Assembly (NCBI GenBank): GCA_964445985.1
Contig: CAYUMU010000019.1
Span: forward strand, 15,522 to 79,521
Source: CAYUMU01 sp964445985
GTDB lineage: Bacteria > Planctomycetota > Planctomycetia > Pirellulales > S012-138
DNA: 64,000 nt
Direction: 5' to 3'
Of this stretch, positions 55,190 through 63,973 are shown piece by piece; the stretch's first letter is position 1; every line of letters starts with the position of its first letter. The notes under the pieces were generated by a model that saw only the letters and a program-made list of their open reading frames with translations, was not told where the DNA came from and ran no database searches. The position numbers were made by a program, and so were the translations under genes.

Positions 55190-55878
55190 CGCTGGCGCTG
55201 CTTTGTCCTTGACGCACCGGGCAGCCACGGGGATTCGTGGCCTGCCACTTCGTCAACAATTTGCAAGAACTCCGCCAGGATCATCGCCGTGGCGCCCCAG
55301 ACCACGTGCGACCCTAACTGGATTCCCGGCGCGGTAAACCGTAGTTTTCCGCGCTCGATGCTAAGCGTCGTCTGGTAGCTGTCGTCGAGCAGCCAAGCCA
55401 GCGGGGCTTCGATCAGTTCTTGCACCTCGCCCGGCTCGGGCACGAACTCCGGCCGCTCCGAAACAAACCCCACCCAAGGGCGAATGTCGAAATCGGTCAC
55501 ATACAAATACAAGTGACTCAGCGGCCCCAGTAGGCTGATCGAGCCGGCCGGCACGCCCAACTCCTCTTCGGTTTCGCGCAGGGCCGCCGATGGCGCTGAT
55601 TCCCCCGCCTCCACCGATCCGCCCGGCAGGGCAATCTGGCCGGCGTGTTTGCTCAGGTGGGCCGGCCGCAAGGCCAGCGGCAATCGCCAGCCATCGGGGC
55701 CCGGGTAAAGCAGCAGCAGCACCGCGGCCATGCGCGCCCAAGGGGGTGGCTCATGAAAATGCCGCCCATGCCCCAGCTCGGGCTGGAACTTCGCTTGGGC
55801 CGCCTCGCCCGGCAAGGTCATCTTCAGCCGGCGGGCCAGCCGGGCGGGCAGGTCAAAATCGTCCGTGAGGGAAGACAT
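55186..55878 (-). CDS. Nudix hydrolase, CoA pyrophosphatase-like
   Basis: A 230-residue Nudix protein with an intact box GGSVEAGESAPSAALRETEE, then ELGV (G-x5-E-x7-REUxEExGU). It is preceded by LALRPAHLSKHAGQIALPGG, the UPF0035/CoA-pyrophosphatase signature found in YeaB/NudL proteins. It probably hydrolyses CoA or oxidised CoA to phosphopantetheine and 3',5'-ADP, limiting CoA pools. The start is ATG 55878 or GTG 55884. It ends tail-to-tail with the HdeD-like gene. A divergent 320-base region separates it from dnaJ/cbpA. Confidence 0.9.
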   Translation of the reverse strand: MSSLTDDFDLPARLARRLKMTLPGEAAQAKFQPELGHGRHFHEPPPWARMAAVLLLLYPGPDGWRLPLALRPAHLSKHAGQIALPGGSVEAGESAPSAALRETEEELGVPAGSISLLGPLSHLYLYVTDFDIRPWVGFVSERPEFVPEPGEVQELIEAPLAWLLDDSYQTTLSIERGKLRFTAPGIQLGSHVVWGATAMILAEFLQIVDEVAGHESPWLPGASRTKQRQR

Positions 55879-56198
55879 GGTCACGACAGCTTAGGGTGTG
55901 AGAACCGGCGGAGCGAACAGGCGGGCGGCATCGCGGGGCAGAGGCGGGGATTTCTCTCGGAACAACACCCGTGGCATCGCCCCGCCGTGCACCCCGTGTC
56001 AGGCAGGCCGCCCCCCATTTTAGCATAGAGCATCGTCAGTTACTTGCCTGATGCTCCCCGCGAAACCGCGGTCACCATCGTGTTCACCCTCCGCAGCACG
56101 GGCAAGTCGCGTTATAATTCCCAGCAATGAGTCGCCCCGCGCGAGCCCCGTATTGGTTCACCCTCTTCAACTGCCCTCTGGTTTTTCCACCGCTACTT
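55879..56198. promoter_or_regulatory. Divergent region between the Nudix and CbpA/DnaJ genes
   Basis: These 320 bases must contain both promoters. I see no heat-shock operator (CIRCE-type) or other defined site. Confidence 0.4.
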
Positions 56199-57194
56199 AT
56201 GGCTGAGGACTACTACAAGACGCTCGGAATCGGCCGCGGCGCCTCGCAATCCGAAATCCAACAGGCGTACCGCAAGCTCGCGCGCAAGTACCATCCCGAC
56301 CTCAATCCCGACGACAAAACCGCGGCCAAAAAGTTTCAAGAAGTGCAGAAGGCCTTTGAGGTTCTCAACGATTCGCAAAAGAAGGAGAACTACGACCGCT
56401 ACGGCGAGTCGTTCGAGCACATGGGCGGACGCGGCGGACCCGGTTTCGGCGGCGCTGGTCCCGGAGGCTGGCCCCAAGGGGGTGGCGGCGAAGACATCGA
56501 CATCTCCCAACTGTTTGGCGGCGCGGGCGGCGGCGGCTTCGGCGGCTTTTCCGACCTGTTTGAACAACTGGGCCGGGGTGGCGGCGCTGGTGGTGGTCGG
56601 CGGCGCCGCGGCGGCGATAGCTCCGGCGGCGGACGTCAGCGCGGCCCCGCCAAGGGCGCCGACGTGGAAACCAACATCGAGATCCCCTTCCAAACGGCGG
56701 TGACGGGCGGGACCACCGAACTGCGTTTGCAACGGGGGAGCGAGGTCGAGAGCCTGTCGGTGAAGATTCCCGCTGGCATTGAAGACGGCAAGAAAATTCG
56801 CCTCCGCGGCCAAGGCGAGCCGAGCCCCATGGGGGGCGAAAGCGGCGATCTGCTCATCAAAGTCAAGGTGAGCAACCACCCCAACTTTGTGCGGCAAGGG
56901 CAGAACCTGCTGGTCAAAGTCCCGCTCACGCTGGGCGAAGCGGCCAGCGGGGCCAAGGTCGATGTGCCCACCCCTTACGGACCAGTCACGCTCAAAATAC
57001 CGGCAGGCGCCTCCAGCGGCGCCAAACTCCGCATCCGCGAGCACGGCGTGGCCAAGAGCGATGGTGCCAAAGGCGACCTGCTGGCCGAAGTGCAGATCAT
57101 GCTTCCCAAAGGCCTGAGCGAAGAAGAACAGCAGTGGTGCCAGCAGTTCGACCAGCAACACCCGCTCAACCCCAGAGAAAACCTCCGCTGGTAA
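56199..57194 (+). CDS. CbpA-like J-domain co-chaperone
   Basis: A 331-residue DnaJ-family protein. The J domain occupies residues 1-70 (MAEDYYKTLGIGRGASQSEI, HPD at 32-34). A long Gly/Phe-rich linker (about 80-165) contains many G-G-x repeats. Two beta-sandwich peptide-binding domains follow (about 175-325: EIPFQTAVTGGTTELRLQRG, VDVPTPYGPVTLKIPAGASS). The four CxxCxGxG zinc repeats of true DnaJ are absent, so this is a CbpA-type (class B) protein that stimulates DnaK. A longer in-frame start at 56127 adds a non-homologous leader. No grpE or dnaK is adjacent. Confidence 0.93.
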   Translation: MAEDYYKTLGIGRGASQSEIQQAYRKLARKYHPDLNPDDKTAAKKFQEVQKAFEVLNDSQKKENYDRYGESFEHMGGRGGPGFGGAGPGGWPQGGGGEDIDISQLFGGAGGGGFGGFSDLFEQLGRGGGAGGGRRRRGGDSSGGGRQRGPAKGADVETNIEIPFQTAVTGGTTELRLQRGSEVESLSVKIPAGIEDGKKIRLRGQGEPSPMGGESGDLLIKVKVSNHPNFVRQGQNLLVKVPLTLGEAASGAKVDVPTPYGPVTLKIPAGASSGAKLRIREHGVAKSDGAKGDLLAEVQIMLPKGLSEEEQQWCQQFDQQHPLNPRENLRW

Positions 57195-57250
57195 CCCGGG
57201 CTCTGCCCTTCGCGGGTGAACCCCCGAGCCGTTCACCCAGCCGGGCGCGG

Positions 57251-58609
57251 CTATAACAGCCGCATCCACACGGCCTTCAAGTACTCCGTCTCCAAGCAGT
57301 GCGAGGCCACCGGGTGGTCGGCCGCCGCGCCCGTTTTGCCCAGCACTTGCATCGTCCGCGAGGCATATCGGGCAAACCCTTCCGGAGTCTCGCTCACTTG
57401 AGGGCCAGCCTGACGCGCCGCCCCATACAGCAATCGCAAGAACTCTTCCTCGGGCAGCAAACCAGCGCACGAGCAACTCAGCAGCAATCCGCCCGGCTTC
57501 ACCAACCGCATCGCCAGGCGATTCATATCGAAGTGCTTGCGGGCGCCCTCTTCTTTTTCGATCCGGCTGTTGATCAGCTTGGGCGGGTCGAGCACCACCA
57601 CGTCGAACTGCCGGCCGTTCTGCACCGTGTCGCGCATGAAGGGGAAGATGTCTGCCTGCACAAACCGCACGCGGGCCTGATTCAGGTTGGCATTCTCGCG
57701 GGCCAACTTGAGCGGGGCCTCGTCAAGGTCCACGCCCACCACGTCTTCGGCCTGCCCCAACCGCTTGGCCTGCACCGAAAAGCCGCCGCTATAACAGCAC
57801 AAGTCAAGCACGCTGGCGCCGCGGCAAAACGTGGCCAGCTTGCGGCGATTATCACGCTGATCGCAAAAGAAGCCGGTCTTGTGGCCCCCTTCAAACCGCA
57901 CGCGAAACCGGGTATCGAACTCCTGAATGGTCACGCTGCCGGGGCTCTCGGCCGAAGGAATCGGAGGGCTCGAAAAGCCTTCTTGCGACAATGCGTGAGG
58001 GCTGGGCTGAATGATCGTGTGCCGCGTGCCGAGCAGCGGAGCCAGCCGCTCCAAAATCTGTTCGCACCGCTGGAACATGCCCAGGCTGAAGACCTCGGCG
58101 CTCAGCGTATCGCCAAACCGGTCGACCACCAGGCCGGGGAAACCGTCGGCCTCGGCGTGAATCACGCGATAGCAGTCGGTCACCTCGTCAAGCTTGAGCA
58201 ACTCACGGCGCAGCGAAACAGCCTCGCTCAGCCGGGCTTGCCAAAAGGCCTCGTCCGGTAGCTCTTCGCCAAAGTGAACAAAGCGAATCGCGATTTCGGA
58301 CCGCGGATTGTAGAGCCCATAACCCAGCAGCGTGGGCGGCTCTCCACCGCCCGGCTCATGATACACGGCCACCAGGTCGCCCGGCCGGGCATGGTGATCG
58401 GCCTTGGCAATCCGCTTGCGATAGATCAGCGGATGCCGCACCGGGGCGCTCAGCGTCACGGCCGGCAAGGGCTGCGTAGGATCGGGGCACAGTGGCGCGG
58501 GTCGCGGCACGCCGCCTTGATGGCCGGCATTATGTCCNNNNNNNNNNTATTGCCCTCCTCCGCCGCGATCATCGCGATGGGGGGGGCGCGAACCGGGGCG
58601 AGGTTTCAT
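57251..58609 (-). CDS. RlmI-like class I rRNA (cytosine-C5)-methyltransferase
   Basis: This protein methylates a cytosine of 23S rRNA in the RlmI family. After the gap-containing N-terminus, a PUA domain is seen (HPLIYRKRIAKADHHARPGD). The EEHR-like substrate part follows (VIHAEADGFPGLVVDRFGDT), then the Rossmann domain with ASVLDLCCYSGGFSVQAKRL, GVDLDEAPLKLARENANLN, FDVVVLDPPKLINSR and GGLLLSCSCAGLL. The assembly gap (10 N) falls within the first 25 codons, so the true start and the early sequence are unknown. It is convergent with the CbpA gene and follows lipA on the same strand by 6 bases. Confidence 0.9.
   Translation of the reverse strand: MKPRPGSRPPHRDDRGGGGQXXXXGHNAGHQGGVPRPAPLCPDPTQPLPAVTLSAPVRHPLIYRKRIAKADHHARPGDLVAVYHEPGGGEPPTLLGYGLYNPRSEIAIRFVHFGEELPDEAFWQARLSEAVSLRRELLKLDEVTDCYRVIHAEADGFPGLVVDRFGDTLSAEVFSLGMFQRCEQILERLAPLLGTRHTIIQPSPHALSQEGFSSPPIPSAESPGSVTIQEFDTRFRVRFEGGHKTGFFCDQRDNRRKLATFCRGASVLDLCCYSGGFSVQAKRLGQAEDVVGVDLDEAPLKLARENANLNQARVRFVQADIFPFMRDTVQNGRQFDVVVLDPPKLINSRIEKEEGARKHFDMNRLAMRLVKPGGLLLSCSCAGLLPEEEFLRLLYGAARQAGPQVSETPEGFARYASRTMQVLGKTGAAADHPVASHCLETEYLKAVWMRLL
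58538..58547. other. Assembly gap (10 N)
   Basis: A run of ten N in the 5' end of the RlmI-like gene. The real length of the missing DNA is unknown, so everything left and right of it is joined only by scaffolding. Confidence 0.99.
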
Positions 58610-58615
58610 CAGCGC

Positions 58616-59626
58616 TTACCCCGCTTCGCTTTCCGCGGCACCCGGGGCGCTAAGTACAATCGCGGGGCCTGCGGCGGTATCGATGGTGGCTTCGGCCATA
58701 TCGCGGGCGTGATAGCTCGAACGCACAAACGGCCCGCTGGCCACCTGGGCAAAGCCCATCGCTTCGGCAGCCCGACCCAACTCGTCGAACTCTTCCGGCG
58801 GAACATAACGCACCACCGGCATGTGCTCGGGCGATGGCTGCAGGTACTGCCCTAGGGTGAGCATCTGACAGCCGGCCTCCAGCAGATCGGCCCAGGTGTC
58901 GAACAGTTCTTGCCGGGTTTCGCCGAGCCCCAGCATCAGCCCGCTCTTGACGCGAATGTTCGGGTTGGCGGCCCGCACGCGGCGGAGGAGTTCCAATGTC
59001 CAGCGATAGTCGGACTTGCGGCCGCGAACCTCGCGATACAACCGCGGCACCGTTTCCGTATTGTGATTGAACACCTCGGGCGCCGCTTCGATCACGCGGT
59101 CCAGCGCCGCGGGGCAATGAATGAAGTCGGGCGTGAGCACCTCGACGGCAGCCCCGGTCAGCTCGCGGACGGCGATTACCGTGCGATAAAAATGATCGGC
59201 GCCGCCATCGGGCAGGTCGTCGCGGGTCACGCTGGTAATCACCACGTGCTTGAGGCCCAACCGCCGGGCCGCTTCGGCCACGCGCTCCGGCTCGTCGGCC
59301 TCCAGGGCGAGCGTTTTGCCCTTGGCCACGGCGCAAAAACCGCATGGCCGGGTACACACATTGCCCAGGATCATAAAGGTCGCGGTCTGCTGCGAATAGC
59401 ACTCCATGCGGTTCGGGCAGCGGGCGTTGTCGCACACCGTTTCCAGCCGCAATTCTTCCAGCAAATTGGCCGTGAAGTGGTTGGCGTTGCCCTTGGGCAC
59501 GTTGCGCTTGAGCCACCGCGGCAAGCGCTGGTGAGCCGTGTCCGACCCCAGTTCGGAGGGCGGGTCCAAAGCAACAATGGGCAGAAAATTATCCGACACG
59601 GGCCGAATCTCGAACGGAGTGAGCAA
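58616..59626 (-). CDS. lipA: Lipoyl synthase
   Basis: LipA inserts two sulfurs into octanoyl groups on carrier proteins using two 4Fe-4S clusters and SAM radicals. The 336-residue chain has the auxiliary-cluster motif CDNARCPNRMEC, the radical-SAM motif CTRPCGFC, and ITSVTRDDLPDGGADHF, VEVLTPDFIHC, FNHNTETVPRLY, KSGLMLGLGET and QYLQPSPEHMPVVRYV. It starts at TTG 59626, or possibly at GTG 59599 (shorter overlap). It overlaps the end of lipB by 11-38 bases on the same strand, so the two are co-translated as a lipoylation operon. Confidence 0.96.
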   Translation of the reverse strand: MLTPFEIRPVSDNFLPIVALDPPSELGSDTAHQRLPRWLKRNVPKGNANHFTANLLEELRLETVCDNARCPNRMECYSQQTATFMILGNVCTRPCGFCAVAKGKTLALEADEPERVAEAARRLGLKHVVITSVTRDDLPDGGADHFYRTVIAVRELTGAAVEVLTPDFIHCPAALDRVIEAAPEVFNHNTETVPRLYREVRGRKSDYRWTLELLRRVRAANPNIRVKSGLMLGLGETRQELFDTWADLLEAGCQMLTLGQYLQPSPEHMPVVRYVPPEEFDELGRAAEAMGFAQVASGPFVRSSYHARDMAEATIDTAAGPAIVLSAPGAAESEAG

Positions 59627-60473
59627 TCTGATGAAGCAACGGATGTCCCGTGTGCAGGTGGAACCGGCTGCACGCCAACGCCTGGCAGAGATGCCGGACG
59701 GTGGCTTCGCGAACCGTAGTCATTCTAACAGGTTGCTGCCGCTCGGCGACCAAAGAACTCAGCGTGGTTTGACCTTCCGGGTCGCTGTGGATGAACCGGA
59801 ACAAATCCACGTCAGGGCATACGTTGATGAATGCCCCATGGTAGGCGATCTCGTGCTTCGCCGCCACGGCCAGTGCCGCCAATTGCCCGGTGCGTCCCCA
59901 AACTCCTGGCCGCCAATGACCCGCAACCGGTAACAACTCGGCGTCCGGCTCGGGCGTTTCCGCCGCGGCAGTCGCTATCGGCGGTTGCTGGGAAGGCGGG
60001 TTTCGGGGGGGCTCCAACTTGAAGTTCAGCTCTTCCAGCACGCCCCGGAGCGCTATTTCCAGTCGCGATAAGTACTCGCCCAGGGGCCACTTATGCCAGG
60101 CCAGCGGCACAATCGGGTAAACGGCCAGCTGGCCCGGCAGGTGCAGCAAACAGCCGCCGCCGTGGTTCACCCACCGCTCAACCACGCCATGACTCGCCAG
60201 ATCGCGGGCCGAAAGCTGAACGTGAGCCCGCGAACCGCGACGTCCGATCGCCAAGGTGGCGGGGTGTTCGCAGAGAATCACGGCGATTTGGCCGTCGGCT
60301 CGGCCCGAGGCTTCGTACACCAACCGGTTTTGCAATGCCAAGGCCACGTCGTAATCGACTCGGCCTAAGAGGTACCCCTCTAGCGAGGGAGCGAGCGGCT
60401 CCAGCGGATAGGTTGACGCGTGCAAATCGCACCAGAAAACATGGGGCTCAAATCCAAACAACTCGCCTGCCAT
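59589..60473 (-). CDS. LipB-family octanoyltransferase homologue lacking the usual catalytic residues
   Basis: A 294-residue biotin/lipoate-protein ligase-fold protein. It fits LipB: GRVDYDVALALQNRLVYEA, LCEHPATLAIGRRGSRAHVQ, and GGGCLLHLPGQLAVYPIV in place of RGG-x-x-TYHGPGQ. The PGVWGRTGQLAALAVAAKHE and AYHGAFINV segment follows. The Lys of the active-site GKKI-type motif is Gln197, and the Cys of the PCG motif is Glu233 (SDPEG), so both known LipB catalytic residues are missing. A Cys occurs instead in GGGC (C108). It also has a low-complexity insertion (about 155-180). It lies directly upstream of lipA, overlapping it. Either a changed mechanism or a non-catalytic role is possible. Confidence 0.85.
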   Translation of the reverse strand: MAGELFGFEPHVFWCDLHASTYPLEPLAPSLEGYLLGRVDYDVALALQNRLVYEASGRADGQIAVILCEHPATLAIGRRGSRAHVQLSARDLASHGVVERWVNHGGGCLLHLPGQLAVYPIVPLAWHKWPLGEYLSRLEIALRGVLEELNFKLEPPRNPPSQQPPIATAAAETPEPDAELLPVAGHWRPGVWGRTGQLAALAVAAKHEIAYHGAFINVCPDVDLFRFIHSDPEGQTTLSSLVAERQQPVRMTTVREATVRHLCQALACSRFHLHTGHPLLHQIAHSVRDSARVG

Positions 60474-60765
60474 TCACAATCCATGCTTCCATCCTACCGA
60501 CGAGTCGGTTGGGGGTGAAGACGAGCCGGCGAGCCGTCCGGCGACCGCTGGCCTGCTTCCCCCGCGCTTGACCTGCTATTGCTGCAATACAATTGAATGT
60601 TTTTTGTCTCGCAGTCTAGCTACCCTTACAGCTATAGTGACTGTACCCTCCTGACCGACATTGGGTTAAGGAACGGATGGCACGGAGGCCGCTCCCACTA
60701 CTTACGTGGGATAACTATCGCGGTGGGCTAGTTTCCCGAAACCTGCCTTCGTGGCGGTCCAGAGT
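60474..60765. other. Intergenic region without a supported gene
   Basis: These 292 bases separate lipB from the broken SRAP gene. No frame, hairpin or repeat worth naming was seen. Confidence 0.4.
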
Positions 60766-61449
60766 CTAGAAAAGCTCTTGCTGTCGCTGGGTGCGTTCAA
60801 TGCATTCGGCCCGATCGAAGCTGGGCCGGTTCACGTTCACACTCACCGCGTAGGCTTCCAGAGCGTCGTCGGCATACGGTTCAAACAGCCGCCGCAAGGG
60901 GCCGACATCTTCCACGGCCGGATCGAGCCACGCGTTGTAATCCGCGGGGCGAATCATCACCGGCATCCGATCGTGCAGCGGCCCCATCAGGGCGTTGGCC
61001 GCCGTGGTCAGCACCGCGCGGGTTTCGAGTTCGCCATCGTCACCTCAGCGTTCCCAAATGCCGGCCAGGGCCAACAGGCCGTCGCTTTGCAAATGAATGC
61101 AGAACGGCTGCTTGGTCTTGCCGCCGGTTTGCTTCCATTCATAAAAACCATCGGTGGGGATCAAGCAGCGCCGCCGGCGAATGGCAGCCCGAAACATGGG
61201 GCTGCTGGCCGCCGTTTCGCTGCGGGCGTTGATCGGCCGCCGCCCGCCATGGCCTACCTTGGCCCTCGAAGGCGCCAGGCCCCACTGGCAAAACGCCAAC
61301 TGCCGCGGTTCCCCCTCAGGCTTGCGAATGACCGCGACTGGCTGCGAGGGCGCGATGTTGAACCGCGCTTCCAACTCGGGAATCTCTGGCAAGACAAACT
61401 GCCTGGCCACCTCGCTGGCCGGCGTTCGCAATGTGAATCGTCCACACAT
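60766..61449 (-). pseudogene. SRAP-domain (HMCES/YedK-like) DNA-protein crosslink gene with an in-frame TGA
   Basis: SRAP proteins form a covalent bond with abasic sites in single-stranded DNA through Cys2. Starting at ATG 61449 the frame reads MCGRFTLRTPASEVARQFVL (Cys2 present), then RFNIAPSQPVAVIR, INARSETAASSPMFRAAIRR, CLIPTDGFYEW and LALAGIWER. Codon 135 is TGA (61047-61045), where family members have a Trp. The same frame continues with GDDGELETRAVLTTAANALM and HDRMPVMI, containing the conserved His. Only that one codon breaks an otherwise full-length gene. It could be a point mutation, a sequencing error or read-through. Confidence 0.88.
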
Positions 61450-61494
61450 GGCCACATCCACCCAAGTAGCAATCGGCCAGGCTCGCGAGTCCGC

Positions 61495-62364
61495 TCAGCC
61501 GCCTGGCACGTCGAACAGCGTGGCCGGAAGCTCGCTCAGCCCTCGCACGGTTACGCGGGCAATATTATCCCAGGGAATCACCTCCAGCACGTGCCGGCCT
61601 TCGCGATCCAGCGAGCCGAAGATGCCGTGCTGGCCGCGCGAAAAGTCGTGCGAGTAGTGCACCGGCGTGATCATTTCGCCAGTCGTCAATCGCAACTCGA
61701 CCACCGCCTCGCGTTCCGATTCATCCCAAATCTTCTCGAACAGCGCCGCCATGGGGTGCTCGCTGGCGTTGTGCGGCGGCATGTCGTCGGCTGCGGAGTC
61801 CAAATCTTCCTCGCTCCGCGATGAATCCACCACTGATTCAATGAACTCAAAATTCAGGGGCGGTTCGACTTCTTCGGGGGGCGGCTCCGGAGCTGGTTCT
61901 TCTTCCGCTGGCGGCGCCGGGGCTTCGGGTTCTTCAATCTCCTCAACGTCTTCCACCACGTCGGTGCTGCGAGCCTCGGCGACGGCGCGCCCCAGCGAGT
62001 CGGCGCCGTCTTGAGGACCCGAGTCGCCGGCGGCTTCGGCGACCCGTTCGCCTTCATCGGTGTCGGTGTGCAACTCTTCGGGATAGGGCACGCGGAACTT
62101 GGAGCCGCAGTGCGGACATTGCCCTCGCTTGCCGGCCATGCTGGCCGGCGCTTGCAGCAACTGCTTGGGGCACTCCTCGTTGGGGCAGAGGAACTCCAGC
62201 AACTCTTCCGCGCGCAACGCGCCGTTGGCCGAGTCGGCCGGGTCGGGCTTGGGAATCACGAACGGCAACCCGCACTCGGGGCACTTGGCGTTCTTGCCAG
62301 CCCGGTTGTCGGGAACCTGCATCTTGCGATTCAACTCGCAAGGGCATGTGAATTTGATCACCAT
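61495..62364 (-). CDS. Double zinc-ribbon protein with acidic linker, unknown function
   Basis: A 289-residue protein with two N-terminal zinc ribbons (CPCELNRKMQVPDNRAGKNA then KCPECG; later CPNEECPKQLLQAPASMAGK then QCPHCG, about residues 7-90). A long Glu/Pro-rich, probably disordered linker (about 100-190) follows. A C-terminal domain of about 90 residues ends the protein (AVVELRLTTGEMITPVHYSH, with LEVIPWDNIARVTVRGLSEL). It may be a binding adaptor. It ends 45 bases before the SRAP start on the same strand. Not recognised beyond the ribbons. Confidence 0.75.
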   Translation of the reverse strand: MVIKFTCPCELNRKMQVPDNRAGKNAKCPECGLPFVIPKPDPADSANGALRAEELLEFLCPNEECPKQLLQAPASMAGKRGQCPHCGSKFRVPYPEELHTDTDEGERVAEAAGDSGPQDGADSLGRAVAEARSTDVVEDVEEIEEPEAPAPPAEEEPAPEPPPEEVEPPLNFEFIESVVDSSRSEEDLDSAADDMPPHNASEHPMAALFEKIWDESEREAVVELRLTTGEMITPVHYSHDFSRGQHGIFGSLDREGRHVLEVIPWDNIARVTVRGLSELPATLFDVPGG

Positions 62365-62611
62365 GAAACGCCACCGAGAGCGGAAAAATCGTAACAGCGG
62401 GCCGCGGCTTTACCGTGCCAAAACCGACGCCAGCCGCTGCGGGTATTTTGCGTGCAGCGCAAAAAAAAACAGGGTTCCCGTCGCATGGCAGGCTTGGCGG
62501 GAAGATCCATCATCCTAGGCAGAAACCTGCCGCCAAACAACGCGCGGACTCGAATCCGCCGGCGCCTTGTGGGGGGCGCCGCGACGCCCGGCATGCCCGC
62601 GGCCGCCTGGA

Positions 62612-62890
62612 TCAACCCCGCTCGGCCGTGGTCGGATCGATCACCGCCTTGACTTCCGAAATCTTGTTGGCCGGGAAGCCACCCCGCTGGGCATGTTCGG
62701 CCACGATCTCCGCATTGGGCGCCACGTAAACGCAGTACAGCTTGTTCTCGGTCACGTAGCTTTCCACCCACTGAATTTCCGGCCCTAGCTCCTTCAACAC
62801 GCCGCACGACGTTTTCGAAGCGGCCGTCAGGTCGGCATCCGAAAGACTCCCGGCCCCAGGCATCTCGCGCTCGATAATAAACTTGGGCAT
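62612..62890 (-). CDS. DUF4242 family small protein
   Basis: A 92-residue protein with the DUF4242 pattern: MPKFIIEREMPGAGSLSDAD, VLKELGPEIQWVESYVTENK, LYCVYVAPNAEIVAEHAQRG and GFPANKISEVKAVIDP. Characterised relatives are ferredoxin-like folds that can bind nickel; the role here is unknown. The start at 62890 is chosen because the family begins MPKFIIER; an upstream in-frame ATG adds a short leader. The 247 bases between it and the zinc-ribbon gene, and the 268 bases after it, hold nothing named. Confidence 0.85.
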   Translation of the reverse strand: MPKFIIEREMPGAGSLSDADLTAASKTSCGVLKELGPEIQWVESYVTENKLYCVYVAPNAEIVAEHAQRGGFPANKISEVKAVIDPTTAERG

Positions 62891-63158
62891 GAACGGACCC
62901 ACTCTTTCTAACAAAGGCTAGCGAAGAAATTACGGCACGCCCGAAACCAACCCGAGCGCCAAGCAACGCCGCCAATTGTAAACGGCCCACCCCTAAATGC
63001 GTAGGGTAACGCACCCCGTGCGTACCACGCAACGCGGGATTCACGGGTACGACTTGGCGCGGGGATATACGTCCCCCCCCGCGCAGCCGCGAGGCCAGCG
63101 TTCGGCCTCGTTGCGGCCACCAAGCTCATGCGCGGCGACGCCTACGCCGTCGAGCCGT

Positions 63159-63725
63159 TTACTTCTTCTCGTTGCCTGGAGGCTTAGCACCGGCAATTCG
63201 CGTTGCTGTTATGTAACGGAAGCGAGTCACAAATCCTTGCGGCCCCATATACGCGACTGGTTCTCCTGTTGCTTTTTGAATGTCTACCCAGACTTCCTGG
63301 CTGAAGCCCACGAATCCGCCGGTCTCCACGCCGAACAGTTCCCATTCCTCGCCGACCTTAATGGTGAGCTTCGAAACGTGGTCCGACGCCGGCCCAATGC
63401 CGCCAAAGTCGGCTGAGAATTTAACAGGCTTATCGAGAACGCGTCCATCCACTTGAGTGATCATGAAATCGGGCGAAGCAGGTTTGGCAGGGCTTGGCCA
63501 AACCCATTTGCCGCGCACGGTGACCGTCTGACCCAATGCGTGCCCAAGTTCTCCGATGATCAGCACCCGCTCGTAAAGATCACGACAATGCACCGTCTTT
63601 GGCCGTCGGTATAGTTCTAGAAGTTCGGCCTCCGTAGGAGGCGTTAATGGTCCCGAGGGATCGGCTACTTGCGCCAATAAGAACACGGCAACCAACTGCT
63701 TCCAATCAAGTGCGGCAAATTGCAT
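63159..63725 (-). CDS. Small exported protein, unknown
   Basis: A 188-residue protein with a probable signal peptide (DWKQLVAVFLLAQVA), followed by a beta-rich domain (TVTVRGKWVWPSPAKPASPD, LTIKVGEEWELFGVETGGFV). The C-terminal half includes TRFRYITATRIAG. No family is recognised; the pattern is like planctomycete exported OB-fold-type proteins. It stands alone before the window edge. The 275 bases after its start hold a hairpin and the left end of MITE copy C. Confidence 0.65.
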   Translation of the reverse strand: MQFAALDWKQLVAVFLLAQVADPSGPLTPPTEAELLELYRRPKTVHCRDLYERVLIIGELGHALGQTVTVRGKWVWPSPAKPASPDFMITQVDGRVLDKPVKFSADFGGIGPASDHVSKLTIKVGEEWELFGVETGGFVGFSQEVWVDIQKATGEPVAYMGPQGFVTRFRYITATRIAGAKPPGNEKK

Positions 63726-63946
63726 TGCTTGGACCTTTTAGTTCGAACCACCATAAGAACGCCACTAAGTTATCCTCTGGGAGGGGCGTTTTCACAGATC
63801 CAATTCATCGGCGCTAGTCCCCATAGGTCAGATATTTTGCCTGCCGCAATGCGGGACGAATTTTCGAGCGGGCCGGATGCGGAGGGCAGACGTCTGACCC
63901 TAACGCCTTTTTTCTGTTCGGCTCGTGGGCGATGCTTGACGTTGAG

Positions 63947-63973
63947 CATGCTTACGCCACGGGCGTAAGCATG
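63947..63973. repeat. 12-bp perfect hairpin next to MITE copy C
   Basis: CATGCTTACGCC (63947-63958) and GGCGTAAGCATG (63962-63973) form a 12-bp stem with a 3-base loop. It abuts the left end of the third MITE copy and shares two bases with it. It may be part of the element, its target site, or a common planctomycete extragenic palindrome. Confidence 0.75.

Noticed and set aside
60580..60760. Possible tRNA or small RNA in the lipB upstream region
   Set aside because: No cloverleaf or conserved TTCGANTC-type arm found.
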